DNA of 10,000 bases from Salpingoeca rosetta (GCF_000188695.1 NW_004754893.1:332901-342900); one strand, 5' to 3'. Numbered from the stretch's first letter, positions 1 through 9,995 are shown. The notes: a model not told the origin generated them from the sequence alone. Numbers and translations: made by a program.

Positions 1-3000
1 CAGAACCACTGCCCATCCAGCCCACCGTCATGCAGCGGGCGAACCTTGAGAAATGGATCATGCAACCTCTCAACCAGTGAGCAGCACACACATGGTGAAA
101 GAGGGGGAAATGACATCAACCACCATCACAGCCAATGTGTGTGTGTGTGTGTGTGCATGGGGTTGTGTTTCTGCCCATCCTCCTCCTGCTTTCTCCTCCT
201 TCTGTCTGTGCCACGCTGCTCACTGCTGCTGGTATTGTTGCTTGTTTGTTTGTGGTGGTGCGTGCAGATGAATGTATTCCATCATCATCATCAGCAGCAG
301 CAGCAGCAGGTGCTGGCTGATGCATGAGGCAGTGGGCGACCCCCACCAACCAACCCACAGTGACTACATGCTGACGGATGAATGGTGATCCAACCACTGC
401 CAGGCAGGTGTGTGTGTGTGTCGACGTGTGGGTGCTCTTCTCCACCCATCCACACGCCATCATCACCACCACCTCATGTTCTTGTGTGTTTGCTCACATC
501 CCTCCTTTCCCTCACCTTCAACACCACTATCATCACCACCCTCCACACTTGCTCGTTTCCCCTTCCTACCTTCTGCTGTCGCCGCACAGAGGGCCCTTGA
601 GCCAGCAGCTGTCACCCCCACCCCCTCCACCAACCACCACTGCTCTGGTGGGATGAACAGATGGGCGCTGCCATGTGATGACCATCCAGCCACCCTTGTG
701 CGGCTGCGGAAGCAGCAACACCAACTCACACCACAAACAAGCAAGTGATGAACAACGTGAGTGCAGCACTGTACGTATGTGTGTGTTGATGTGATGCGCA
801 CAGCACCAGTGTGCGTGTTTTGTGCTCGCTGTCTTTGTTGCTCCTGTCTCTCCCCCTTGTTGTCCCACATCAATGTGCATGCATGTGTGTCGTGCGGCTG
901 CCTGTTTTGCCTTGCTTGATGCGCTGTCTCATTCTTCGTTCTCACACACACAACTGCCTGTACACCTGCACATTCCCCACCTTGCAGCCGCTGTTCGTCT
1001 TCCCTCTCTTTCTCGCCCTCCTGTCTCCCCTTGTTGTCCCACATCAATGTGCATGCATGTGTGTGGTGTGGCTGCCTGTATTATTGCCTTGCTTGATGCG
1101 CCGTCTCATTCGTCGTTCTCACACACAACTGCCTGCACACCTGCGCATTCTCCACCTTGCAGCCGCTGCTTATATTCCCCTCTCTTCCTCGCCCTCCTGT
1201 CTCCCCTTGTTGTCCCACATCAATGTGCATGCATGTGTGTGGTGTGGCTGCCTGTATTATTGCCTTGCTTGATGCGCTGTCTCATTCGTCGTTCTCACAC
1301 ACAACTGCTTGCACACCTGCACATTCTCCACCTTGCAGCCGCTGTTCGTCTTTCCCTCTCTTTCTCGCTCTCCCTGACGGCCGTCACAACAACAACAACA
1401 GCAGCAGCCAACACACCCTCTACCGCCGATGCTGCAGAGATGTGCAGGAGGAGGTGGACGCGACCACCAGCATCACTTGCTGCTGAACACATCCCCCAGC
1501 CAACCAACCCATCGCCCACTGCTGCTGGCAGAAGCTGGCTGTTTGCAGCTGGGAACAGGTGGCGACAGCACAAGTTGCATTTTCGGTTGGAAGCAGCAGC
1601 AGCAGAGGTGAGGATGAGAAGAAGAGGGGAAACGGAGAGGAGATGTGTGTTGGGTGGATGGATGGATGGGGTGGTTGGGGGATGCTGGGTGAGTACGGTG
1701 TGGTGGGGTGTGGCTGACTGGCTGGTGACAGAGGACGGTGGTGTGTGGTGTGAGGAAGAGGGATGGATGGATGGAATGGGTTGCAGCATGTCTTGTTCCT
1801 TCCCTTCTGTTTTCTGTTTTCTCTCTCTTCCCTTTCTTCTTCACACACAAATGCATGCGCAGCATCTGCAGTGGCAGCAGCAGTGTAGCTGCGCACATAT
1901 CAATTCTCCCTCTTCCCTCCCACTCGCTCACCATGCTGGTGCTCGCACACAAACACACTTACAGGCCATGCACACTTACAGGCAGCAAGATGAGGGAAAT
2001 GTCGAGGATACTTGTCACGCATGCCAGCTGCACTCGCCTCACACATGGTATGTGGGTGGTGATGTGTGGTTGGTTGTGTGTGTGTGATGGAGTGTGGTGA
2101 TGGAGTGTGGTGAAGCGAACGAGGGGAAGAGGGTTGATGGGGGATGATGGTCACATACACTGACACACACACGCACGCCCGTGTTGCGTGTGATGTCACT
2201 CACTTCTTCTGCTGTGCTGACGTGATGGCTTGCTCTGTGTCTGTTGTGTTCTGTTCCCATCCACGCTGCCCGCAACCACGCACATACACACACACACATA
2301 TGCACAGGTGGTGAGGTACCAGCACACATCAGGATGTTGGTGGAAGCGGGCTCGCATGCCGGATGCTGCTGCTGCAACTTTCCCGATTCAGCTGTCGCTG
2401 TTGTACTCATGCAGTGTTCCCACATGTCAGCAAGGCAAGGTGAGCCCATCATGCATGCTTTGGTTGGCGTATGGCGCATGTGTTGTTGTTGCTGCTCTGG
2501 GTGTGCTTGGTGTTGCTGTGGGTGCTCGTGCAGCAGCGTAGCTTTGCAGCTCACATACCATGTGTGTATGTGTGTGTGGCTGCAGGGAGCGACTGCCTGA
2601 GGATCGTTGGAGGATGATGGGCGGTGCACACATGATGGATTGGGAGGAGCAGCTGTGGACACACACGTCCATGGTCATGGTGGGTACATCCAACCACAGC
2701 GACGCAGTCATGCGCAGGTGTGTGTGTGTGTGTGTGGTGGGGCGAGGAGGAGGAAAGCAAAGGAGGGTCAGGAAGGTGAACACGTCTGCTGTGCTCATAT
2801 GCCATACCTGTGCCTTGTGTGTGATGATATCGTTGTGTCTTGTCGTTGTGTGATGGTTGCATGCGCACCAGGGCCACATCAGAGGAGGGGAAAGCAGCCG
2901 CCATGAACGACCCATCATCATCAACCTTCCCCATTTCTCTCTCCTTTCTCTCTCTTCCACCGCAGCTCCGCCATCTCCGCCATTGCCATCGACCGCACAG

Positions 3001-3080
3001 CCGCCATCACACTCCGGCCGACACCAGCTCCAATCTGGCGTGAGGCAGACATTGCACATGTCAGTCGCTCTCATGAAGAG
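1..3080 (+). CDS. Candidate multi-exon gene of unknown function, partial
   Basis: A series of short exon-like islands lies between GT-rich stretches. One chain with matching splice phases is: 3-76 (reads VMQRANLEKWIMQPLN; donor gtgagc), about 310-359 or 310-384, 661-756 (donor gtgagt), 1500-1607 (donor gtgagg), 1982-2047 (donor gtatgt), 2316-2439 (donor gtgagc), 2586-2717 and 2966-3080 (donor gtgagc). The start lies left of the window or is not visible; the end is not resolved. I cannot assign a family or domain. The 5' half is ambiguous: a second chain in other frames (using acceptor 1965, for example) is also open, and weak acceptors precede 661 and 2316. Treat all but the last two exons as candidates. 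Nothing indicates function. Confidence 0.35.
136..155 (+). repeat. (TG)10 microsatellite
   Basis: A short TG tract in the candidate intron that starts at 77 in the unknown + strand gene. Confidence 0.85.
840..1370 (+). repeat. Minisatellite, three copies of a 174-176 bp unit
   Basis: The anchor tgtcccacatcaatgtgcat occurs at 861, 1035 and 1211, with closely similar sequence between copies. Each unit also contains ttgccttgcttgatgcgc, a tcacacacaac stretch, and ccaccttgcagccgctg, which looks like a 3' splice site. One period is not a multiple of 3, so the frame is not kept and the array is non-coding, probably intronic. Confidence 0.88.
1608..1975 (+). other. Non-coding stretch between candidate exons
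   Basis: This holds two ggatggatgg runs (about 1656-1672 and 1762-1778), a purine-rich G/A stretch after the candidate donor, and a C/T-rich stretch (about 1795-1840). No protein-like frame with codon bias is seen. Probably intron. Confidence 0.5.
2586..3080 (+). CDS. Two well-supported exons of the unknown + strand gene
   Basis: Exon 2586-2717 follows ggctgcag, reads RLPEDRWRMMGGAHMMDWEE, and ends cgcag|gtgtgtgt. Exon 2966-3080 follows a strong pyrimidine tract (cctttctctctcttccaccgcag), reads SAISAIAIDRTAAITLRP, and ends gaagag|gtgagc. The 248-nt intron splits a Ser codon (ag|c) and both frames stay open. About 74% of third positions in the first exon are G/C. The antisense frame is also open and G/C-biased there, but no acceptor or donor flanks it on that strand. 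No domain recognised. Confidence 0.55.
2718..2736 (+). repeat. (GT)n tract starting at a 5' splice site
   Basis: The tract starts with the donor GT itself of the intron 2718-2965 and runs about 19 nt. Confidence 0.85.
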
Positions 3081-3275
3081 GTGAGCAATGTGCGTGTGTG
3101 TGCGTGTGCGTGGTGGTGGTGGTGAGTGGGGACAACATGTGTGCGTGTGGCTGTGTCAGTGTGGGTGGTTGGATGGGGCTGGCGTGTGGTTGATGACGCT
3201 TCGCTGTCAACCTCACCCCCTGCATTCTCCTCTTCGTGCGGCTGTGCACACACATTTCACAGCGTTGAGGAGGCG

Positions 3276-3281
<6 letters not shown>

Positions 3282-3313
<32 letters not shown>

Positions 3314-3329
3314 TGTGTGTTTGTGTGTG
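3282..3329 (+). repeat. (GT)n microsatellite with two TT interruptions
   Basis: A nearly pure TG/GT tract of about 48 nt between the last clear exon of the unknown gene and the GC-rich block from 3330. No donor is clearly associated with it. Confidence 0.85.
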
Positions 3330-4330
3330 CACCAACTGCACCACGGCGTCTTCCTGGCCCACCGTGCTCAAGATGGTGTGCGGCACACTGCTGTTTGCTC
3401 AAGGCGCCCCCTCGACACGTGCCTGTGCAAGGCTTAGCGCATCAGCTCAGGCACGCAGCTGGTGTTCAGCAAAGAGGGCGGGCGGGGTCTGCCTCGACTA
3501 CTCCCGGACCCAAGCATGCAGGCCAAGACATTGCCGTGCCGGACCCCCGGCAGCCTTCATCCAGACCGCACGAAACGCGGCAGCCCAGAGCAGACACCAT
3601 TGTGCTCGAAAACGCCACCACAACCACAAACGTGCACGACCTCACCACATTCACGTGCAGGCACATCAACGCGACCCTCTTGTAGGCCTCCGTGGCCTGT
3701 TGCTGTTGTTCTTCTCCTTGTTGGTGACCTGCTTCTTTTCCTCCCGCTTGTGCGCGTTCGCCCCGTGTCGGTGCGCGGGGTCCGGCCTTGCTCCTCCGGG
3801 GCACGGCTCCACCAGCACCACCCCTGCCCTTCTCCTCCTCCTCCTGCTCCACCAGCACCTTCTTCTTCTCCACCTCCTTCTCCTCCTCCTCCTCCTCCTT
3901 CTTTGTCTTCTCCCCATTGTCATTCCTTTCACCTCTGCCCTACTCTTCTCGTCTATTGCATCTGCCTGTTGCTTGTCCCTGGGGCGCCCTTTCCTTCTGC
4001 TTCTTCCTCCTTGGCCTGTTCCTCCTCCCCTCTTGGTTCTCCCTGCCGCGCCCTCAGCAGAGCCATGTGCGCCAGGTCAATAAACGGGAACGTCCTGAGA
4101 AACGCCTCCATGTGCACGGCTGTACTGGCCATCCCGCACACCCACCACAGAGCTGGTTGCTTGGCGACCCATCGACTTTGTATGCGCACGCCGCCGATGC
4201 CCGAGTGCCAACGTGCGGCGGGTATGCCACGGCTCGGGCTATGCCAGCAGTCTACTGTTTTGTTTGTTGTTTGTTTGTTTGTCGTAAGTAAGTTGGTGTT
4301 TGGTGGCCATTTTCCTCGAACCACCCCAAC
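3330..4330. other. GC-rich block with conflicting coding-like signal on both strands
   Basis: On the + strand 3331-3437 reads HQLHHGVFLAHRAQDG up to a TAG, and about 3500-3685 ends ADTIVLENATTTT...INATLL then TAG in another frame. On the - strand 3400-3330 reads SSVPHTILSTVGQEDAVVQL with 21 of 24 third positions G/C, and 4180-4000 reads MASTAVHMEAFLRTFPFIDL. Between them, 3700-4020 holds a GAG/AAG-rich stretch, Lys/Glu- or Arg-rich depending on frame. Codon grids align antisense, so base bias cannot settle the strand. No frame is continuous. This may be a decayed - strand gene or the 3' part of the upstream + gene. No function assigned. Confidence 0.35.
4079..4084 (+). terminator. AATAAA poly(A)-type hexamer
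   Basis: A single canonical hexamer on the + strand, downstream of the unknown + gene and the TAG at 3683-3685. Weak without transcript data. Confidence 0.25.
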
Positions 4331-4334
4331 CGCA

Positions 4335-5202
4335 ACAAGCAAGCAATAAGCAAGAAGCAAGCAAAGAAGCAAGTAGCAGCCAAAACAAGCCAGGACTGGT
4401 TGACCAAATACCACGCACATCCATCGGCTTTTGTTGTCCTTGGATGGTCAGGACAGCGCTGCCTCTCCCTCTCCCCTTCAAGTCCTCAGCTCTCCTCTCA
4501 GTCCTTCAGTCCACACCACCCTTGTGTGTGACCACGGTGTGCATGAGCGTACTCGCCGCCTCAGGCTGACGGTTTCTTTGCTTCTTCTGCCAACTGCCTT
4601 GAGTTGCTGTGCATGTGTGTGTGAGCGGTTGGTTCAAAACGCACAAGACACCTTCTTGGGCCCGGAAGCGTGTTCGTTGTTGCTACCGCCAGCTTCTCGC
4701 ACTCACTCTCAGCAGCTCTTTTGTGGTTTGCGAAGAGCTGAGCGACCAGCCTTGCGTGCTCCACCAGCATCCCCCCCCCCCCCAAACAAAAAAAAAAAAA
4801 AAAGCTGGTGGGCACTCTCTCCTCTCTGTCTGTGTGTTTCGTCTTTGTTGTTCCCACCCACCAACCAAACAAAAAAAAAAAAAAGGCGAAAGCCACACCC
4901 CCTCCTCCAGTTTTGCTTTTCCTTCTCTCTTCCTCTCTTGTGTGCACTGCAACCACAACAACCAACCAACCGGTCCTTGCCACTCTTCTCTTTCTCCCCT
5001 TCCCCTCCAACCAAAGTAAACCAAAGTAAACCAACACAACCCCACTCCCCTCTTCCTCTCCCTGTTTGTCTCTCCCACGTCGACCATCTCCTCGATCGTC
5101 TCCTCTTCCTGGCACCTCGCCCCGCGCCACCAAGCCCTCAAGCCCGCCGTCCGCACCACACGGATTGCCCACTGAGCGATTGACCTCCAACCCCCCACAC
5201 TC

Positions 5203-5205
<3 letters not shown>
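4335..5205 (+). promoter_or_regulatory. Upstream region and 5' leader of the TIR-TPR-PH gene
   Basis: About 0.87 kb with no convincing coding frame. Contents: a cluster of agcaag words (4337-4380); C13 (4771-4783) followed by A16 (4788-4803); A14 (4871-4884), both A tracts preceded by ccaaacaaa-type sequence; long pyrimidine-rich stretches (4905-5090); and ccaaagtaaa repeated twice (about 5012-5031). No TATA box recognised. Promoter assignment is by position only. Confidence 0.4.
4771..4884 (+). repeat. Poly-C/poly-A and poly-A homopolymer pair
   Basis: C13 at 4771-4783, A16 at 4788-4803 and A14 at 4871-4884. Each A tract is entered through an accaaac- or cccaaac-like sequence, suggesting a duplicated A-rich module or retro-tail remnants. 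No element body was recognised next to them. Confidence 0.8.

Positions 5206-5267
<62 letters not shown>
5206..5267 (+). repeat. (AC)31 microsatellite in the 5' leader, touching the start codon
   Basis: An uninterrupted AC dinucleotide tract of about 62 nt ends exactly at the ATG of the TIR-TPR-PH gene. It would form an unstructured CA-rich mRNA leader. Its length is likely polymorphic; an effect on translation is inference. Confidence 0.95.
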
Positions 5268-5270
<3 letters not shown>

Positions 5271-5652
5271 GCTGACCAGCGACTGACGCACGGCGTGTCC
5301 GTGGCAGCTGTGCGGCGGTTTCTGGGTGATCTGAAGCGCGAGTTCCCCGACACGTACACTGAGATGACCACGGAGGATGCCTGCAAGCAACTGGTTGTGC
5401 CACGCACACGCCAGGACAACTGCGCCTACGTCGAGCAGCTGCGCAAGCAGTCGCCAGAACACGTGAACAAGGCCACCGTGTTTGTGTCGCACGCATGGCG
5501 GTACAAGATCGCAGACGTGTTGAACGTGTTGCTCGAGTTTGCGGAAGAGCAAGTACGGAAGGACGACGACCAGCCCGTGTTCTTCTGGTTTGACCTCTTC
5601 ATGAACAACCAAAACGCCAACGTCACGGCCAACCTTCCACAAGAATGGTGCG

Positions 5653-5742
<90 letters not shown>

Positions 5743-7562
5743 CTTGTGCTCTTCAACAACTACTGCCACACGCACACAGACACACGCACGTTGTTCCCTC
5801 ACGAAACTGCAACCCCTTCCCCTCCCCCCCCTGTCTTCGTCATCCCTCCGCCCTTTCCTCTCCCCCTTTCCCTTTCTCAACACCCAGGTGGAGCACGACG
5901 TTCAAGCAGTCGATTGCCAACATTGGCCATGTGCTGCTGGTGCTCATGCCGTGGCGAGACCCTGTTCCCTTGACACGCGCGTGGTGTTTGTGGGAGATCT
6001 TCTGTGGCATCAGCAACGAAGGCACAGAGGTCACCATCCAACTACCCAACAGCGAAGAACAGGCGCTCGAAGACGCCATTCGCGGCAGCTACACAGCCGT
6101 CACAGACACGCTGGTGCGCGTGCAAGCAGAGAGAGCTGACGCCTTCAACCCCCACGACAAACACATGATCTTCACAGCGATCCAGTCGTGGGCGGGCGGC
6201 TTTGGCGCAGTCAACCAAGCCGTGAAAGACCAGCTGCGCGCGTGGTGCCTGCAAAAGGCGGTGGGTGCCGTCGAAGCAATGCGGGCACGAGGCGAGGACA
6301 GCACTGACGCCTTCGCGGGGCTGTGTGGCCAGGTTGGGACGGTGCTCAGCCAGTTTGGCGAGCACGATCGTGCCGTTGCCTACTACGAGACAGCGCTGGC
6401 AATTCGGCTGCGCACTGAAGGGGAGAAAGGAAGAAACGCGGCAGCACCGTACGGCAACCTCGGCAACGCCTACTGCAGCAAGGGCGAGCATGACAAGGCC
6501 ATTGCTTACCATGAGAAGGCCCTCGCCATCAGGGTGGAGACGCTGGGCGAGAAGCACCCGAGCACAGCCGACACCTACGACAACCTCGGCACTGTCTACG
6601 CCAGCAAGGGCGAGTACAACAAGGCGATTGCGTACCATGAGAAGGCGCTCGCCATCAGGGTGGAGACGCTGGGCGAGAAACACCCGAGCACAGCCACGTC
6701 GTACAACAACCTCGGCAACGCCTACGATGACAAGGGGGAGTACGATAAGGCGGTTGCGTACTACGAGAAGGCGCTCACCATCAAGGTGGAAACGCTGGGC
6801 GAGAAACACCCGAGTACAGCGAGCACCTACAACAACCTCGGCAACACCTACAACAACAAGGGCGAGCACGACAGGGCGGTTGAGTGCTATGAGAAGGCGC
6901 TCGCCATCAAGGTGAATACGTTGGGCGAGAAGCACCCGAGCACGGCCACGTCGTGCTTCAACATTGGCCTGCTGCACGACAAGCGCGGTGACAAGGAGCA
7001 GGCCTGCGCCTACATGCAGCGGGCGCTCGACGGTTACACAAGCACGGTCGGCCCAGACCACCCAGACGCGCGCGACGCGGAGTGCGAACTGCGGCGCATT
7101 CGCGGCAACGACGAGCCGGATGACGGCGGTGCACGCACTGCCGCCTCCCTGGGCGAGGAAGAGAACGAGCAGAAGCAGCAAGAAGGGGACGGCGATGACC
7201 AAGTTCAAGCTGTGGCTGGCCAGCAAGATGCAGCAGACGAGTCTGAGCCGCAGGAGCGTTCTCCACAACAGCCTCTGGCCGGCTGGTTGCGGAAGCGTGG
7301 GCGACGGAGGGCCGCCTTTCGCCCGTGCTGGTGCAAGTTTGACGACGACGGCCACTTCGCGTACGGCAAGTCCGCTTCAGGCACGGCCAAGCGGCGCATC
7401 CCCCTTTCCAGTGTGCTGTCAGCTGAGCTCGCCCATGGTGAGGAGGAGTTACACGTTGCTGTTCCTGGCCGCACCTTCGTCTTCCGCTTGCACGCGCGCT
7501 CTGACACCTCGCTCGCTGACTGGTGCACCGCCATCAACAGCCGCATCAACGCCGCCACTTGA
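5268..7562 (+). CDS. TIR-like / TPR (kinesin light chain type) / PH domain protein, two exons
   Basis: The model is join(5268..5647, 5888..7562), 684 residues. The ATG is the first codon after a CA tract. The intron splits a Trp codon (tg|g) and the join restores EWWSTTF, so the frame is unambiguous. Seen in the protein: a TIR-like domain at about residues 66-180, with strand ATVFVSHAW (69-77), FWFDLF (106-111), a hydrophobic strand HVLLVLMPW (141-149) and TRAWCLWEIF (156-165). The last resembles the WCLxEL motif of TIR domains, so E163 is the candidate catalytic glutamate. A helical linker runs to about 270. Six TPR units (about 271-522) have a 42-residue period and the KGEYDKA / LGEKHPSTA signature. 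An acidic Q/E-rich linker (about 530-587) follows, then a PH domain (588-684) with a basic first hairpin (R595-R601) and the conserved C-terminal-helix Trp (W672). Known: TIR domains signal by oligomerising and/or cleaving NAD+; TPRs bind peptides; PH domains bind phosphoinositides. Inferred: a cytosolic, membrane-recruited sensor or signalling enzyme. There is no NB-ARC/NACHT ATPase and no signal peptide or membrane segment. Confidence is high for the gene, TPR and PH; moderate for TIR. Confidence 0.9.
5648..5887 (+). other. Spliceosomal intron of the TIR-TPR-PH gene
   Basis: A 240-nt phase-2 intron. The donor is gaatg|gtgcgttttg and the acceptor is ctttctcaacacccag|gtggag, preceded by a long C/T tract (about 5810-5880). 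A (GT)n tract, interrupted once near 5698-5702 by a short cag-containing stretch, starts 8 nt after the donor and fills the first third of the intron. Reading through the intron would encode only a Cys/Val run. Splicing instead joins two halves of one conserved domain, which is the main argument for the intron. Confidence 0.93.
5656..5738 (+). repeat. Interrupted (GT)n microsatellite in the TIR-TPR-PH intron
   Basis: Two GT tracts separated near 5698-5702 by a short cag-containing stretch. Together they span about 83 nt directly after the donor. Confidence 0.92.
6324..7046 (+). repeat. 126-bp in-frame tandem repeat encoding TPR units
   Basis: Equivalent codons recur at 6450, 6576, 6702, 6828 and 6954, exactly 126 nt apart (42 residues). 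The units at 6450-6575 and 6576-6701 are nearly identical in DNA over long stretches, including silent sites. The first unit (about 6324-6449) and the last (about 6954-7046) are more diverged. This pattern points to recent duplication or gene conversion among the central units. Confidence 0.9.
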
Positions 7563-7574
7563 CTGTGTGCTGTG

Positions 7575-7575
<1 letters not shown>

Positions 7576-7622
<47 letters not shown>
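7576..7622 (+). repeat. (GT)n microsatellite just after the stop codon
   Basis: A GT tract of about 47 nt begins 13 nt after the TGA of the TIR-TPR-PH gene, so it is a (UG)n element at the start of the 3' UTR. UG-rich elements are known targets of CELF- and TDP-43-type RNA-binding proteins; whether that applies here is inference. Confidence 0.92.
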
Positions 7623-7625
<3 letters not shown>

Positions 7626-7690
7626 TGTGTTTGCTGGTTTGCTGGTTTGTCTCTTTGCTCCTTTGCTTCTGTCTTTCCTTTACGTGCTTG

Positions 7691-7736
7691 CTTGCCACTT
7701 GCCTTGCCTTGCTTGCCACTTGCCTTGCCTTGCTTG
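7691..7736 (+). repeat. 21-bp tandem repeat, about 2.2 copies, in the 3' UTR
   Basis: The unit cttgccacttgccttgcctt(g) begins at 7691 and again at 7712, with a partial third copy. It lies between the GT tract and the poly(A)-type signal of the TIR-TPR-PH gene. Confidence 0.8.
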
Positions 7737-7754
7737 ACGTTGCTTGTTTGTCGC

Positions 7755-7763
7755 TTTAGTAAA
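7755..7763. terminator. Overlapping convergent poly(A)-type hexamers
   Basis: AGTAAA on the + strand (7758-7763) lies 196 nt after the TIR-TPR-PH stop. On the - strand the same bases read ACTAAA (7760 to 7755), 63 nt after the stop of the - strand coding block at 7823. Both are known variant poly(A) signals. Position supports use by both genes, but single hexamers are weak evidence. Confidence 0.4.
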
Positions 7764-7822
7764 CGCTTCACGCAATCCAACCGGCTGACAAGCAACGAGC
7801 AAACAACCTACCATACCATACT

Positions 7823-8700
7823 TCAACCAAACAGGTCCTCTTTCACTCCCACGTCCACGCTCACAACGCCCGCCTTGCGCAGCAGCTCCAGGGTGCGGCT
7901 GGTGGAAAGTAGTTCCAGGCGTCGCCCATGTGCGCGTCAGCGTGCGGTGGTATCGGCAACACGGTCGGTTGCTCAGCGTGCACAACGCCCAGCAGTCTTG
8001 TCGGAGGGCTGGGTCGTCAACCTGTACTCGTTGTCCGTCCACGACCGTCCGGAACAGCACGTCGTCGCTGCAGGCCCACGCCAATCGAGAACGCCGGCTT
8101 GAGCGCGTGGGTGCGCCCCACTCTCGTGCTGCACCTCCTCTATCGTCTCCTCCTCCGGGTTCAGGTTGCCCGTCCCCAGCGGCAGGTCCCACCATACAAA
8201 GGGCTGCAGCGACATCAGGAACGTGAAGAGGTCCGCGTTCCGGCAGCGTGCTTCCGCAGTCTTGTCTCCTCGTCGGTCTTGCTGCGCATCATGCCGGAAA
8301 ACTCGGCGGCAATCCCCGCCAGCAGCTGCAGCTTCGTCTCGAACGGCGCCTGCAGCGTCTTCTCGTTGACGACCACGTGCGTGTCCTTGCCCACCTCGCG
8401 CGCGCGCGTGTACTCGGGCGAGAAGTTAGAGCACGTCTCCAACGTATGGGGCGCACCCGTCCGTCTGCGCAAACCACAATTGTGTTGACAGTGTTGTTGT
8501 GCTGGAACGTGCACTTGGGGGTCCCGGCGGCCTCCACACGTGCCTGCCGGGGTCGGCGAGCGACATGAACCCAACCGGCCGTCGGCGGCGGCGGCTCGAT
8601 GGTGAGCCCACCATCCCCGTGCACACATCCCGGCAGATGTGCTTGCTCTTGATGGTTGTTGGTGCTGGCGGTGGGAGGAAACGACACCACGGTAGACGGG
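7823..8700 (-). pseudogene. Unidentified coding sequence broken into many frame blocks, ending at TGA 7825-7823
   Basis: Read on the - strand, a coding signal with strongly G/C-biased third positions runs through the whole segment but keeps changing frame. Block landmarks in order (approximate): SKHICRDVC and GFMSLADPGRHVW (8695-8550); KCTFQHNNTVNTIVV (8520-8460); ETCSNFSPEYTRARE to AEFSGMMRSKTDEE (8447-8260); RNADLFTFLMSLQPF and NPEEETIEEVQ (8255-8125); HALKPAFSIGVGLQ (8110-8068); DDVLFRTVVDG (8066-8035); DNEYRLTTQPSDKTAG (8030-7990); AHMGDAWNYF (7935-7906); RTLELLRKAGVVSVDVG, ending KEDLFG-stop (7900-7823). Gaps between blocks are too short for introns. I do not recognise the family. It is either a recent pseudogene or a real gene in a stretch with base-calling indels; preserved codon bias inside every block fits both. 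It lies downstream of the FANCD2-like exons on the same strand and converges with the TIR-TPR-PH gene. It could be a separate gene or a continuation of the FANCD2-like one; no block matches FANCD2 as I know it. Confidence 0.55.
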
Positions 8701-8761
8701 CAAATGGCTGGGCGTGCATGTGGAGACGCTGTGGCAACGGAGCATGTCAGCTGAACGCACT

Positions 8762-9995
<1,234 letters not shown>

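Noticed and set aside
822..2087. A 421-codon open frame on the + strand
   Set aside because: It runs through the 175-bp minisatellite, which shifts frame between copies, and through candidate introns; codon bias is not maintained. It is a by-product of few stops in repetitive sequence.
3666..3932. Arg-rich - strand open frame resembling an RNA-binding or nuclear-localisation tract
   Set aside because: It is a frame of a GAG/AGG-rich low-complexity stretch; neighbouring frames give Glu or Gly runs with equal ease.
4000..4180. - strand MEAFLRTFPFIDL, which resembles the EAFLK stretch near the FANCD2 C-terminus and would place the TIR gene inside a FANCD2 intron
   Set aside because: The match is short, expected flanking C-terminal motifs are absent, and a different - strand coding block with its own stop (7823) lies between. 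Worth a profile search, but not supported.
4683..5759. Long - strand open frames with His/Thr or Cys/Val runs across the CA/GT tracts
   Set aside because: They are microsatellite translations antisense to the confident TIR-TPR-PH gene and its leader.
6042..7355. A 437-codon open frame antisense to the TPR region
   Set aside because: It is a shadow of the TPR gene; the sense strand has clear domain matches and an intron that restores the frame.
8125..8200. Nudix-like look of WWDLPLGTGNLNPEEETIEEV on the - strand
   Set aside because: The REUxEExGU part of the Nudix box is missing and the spacing does not fit.
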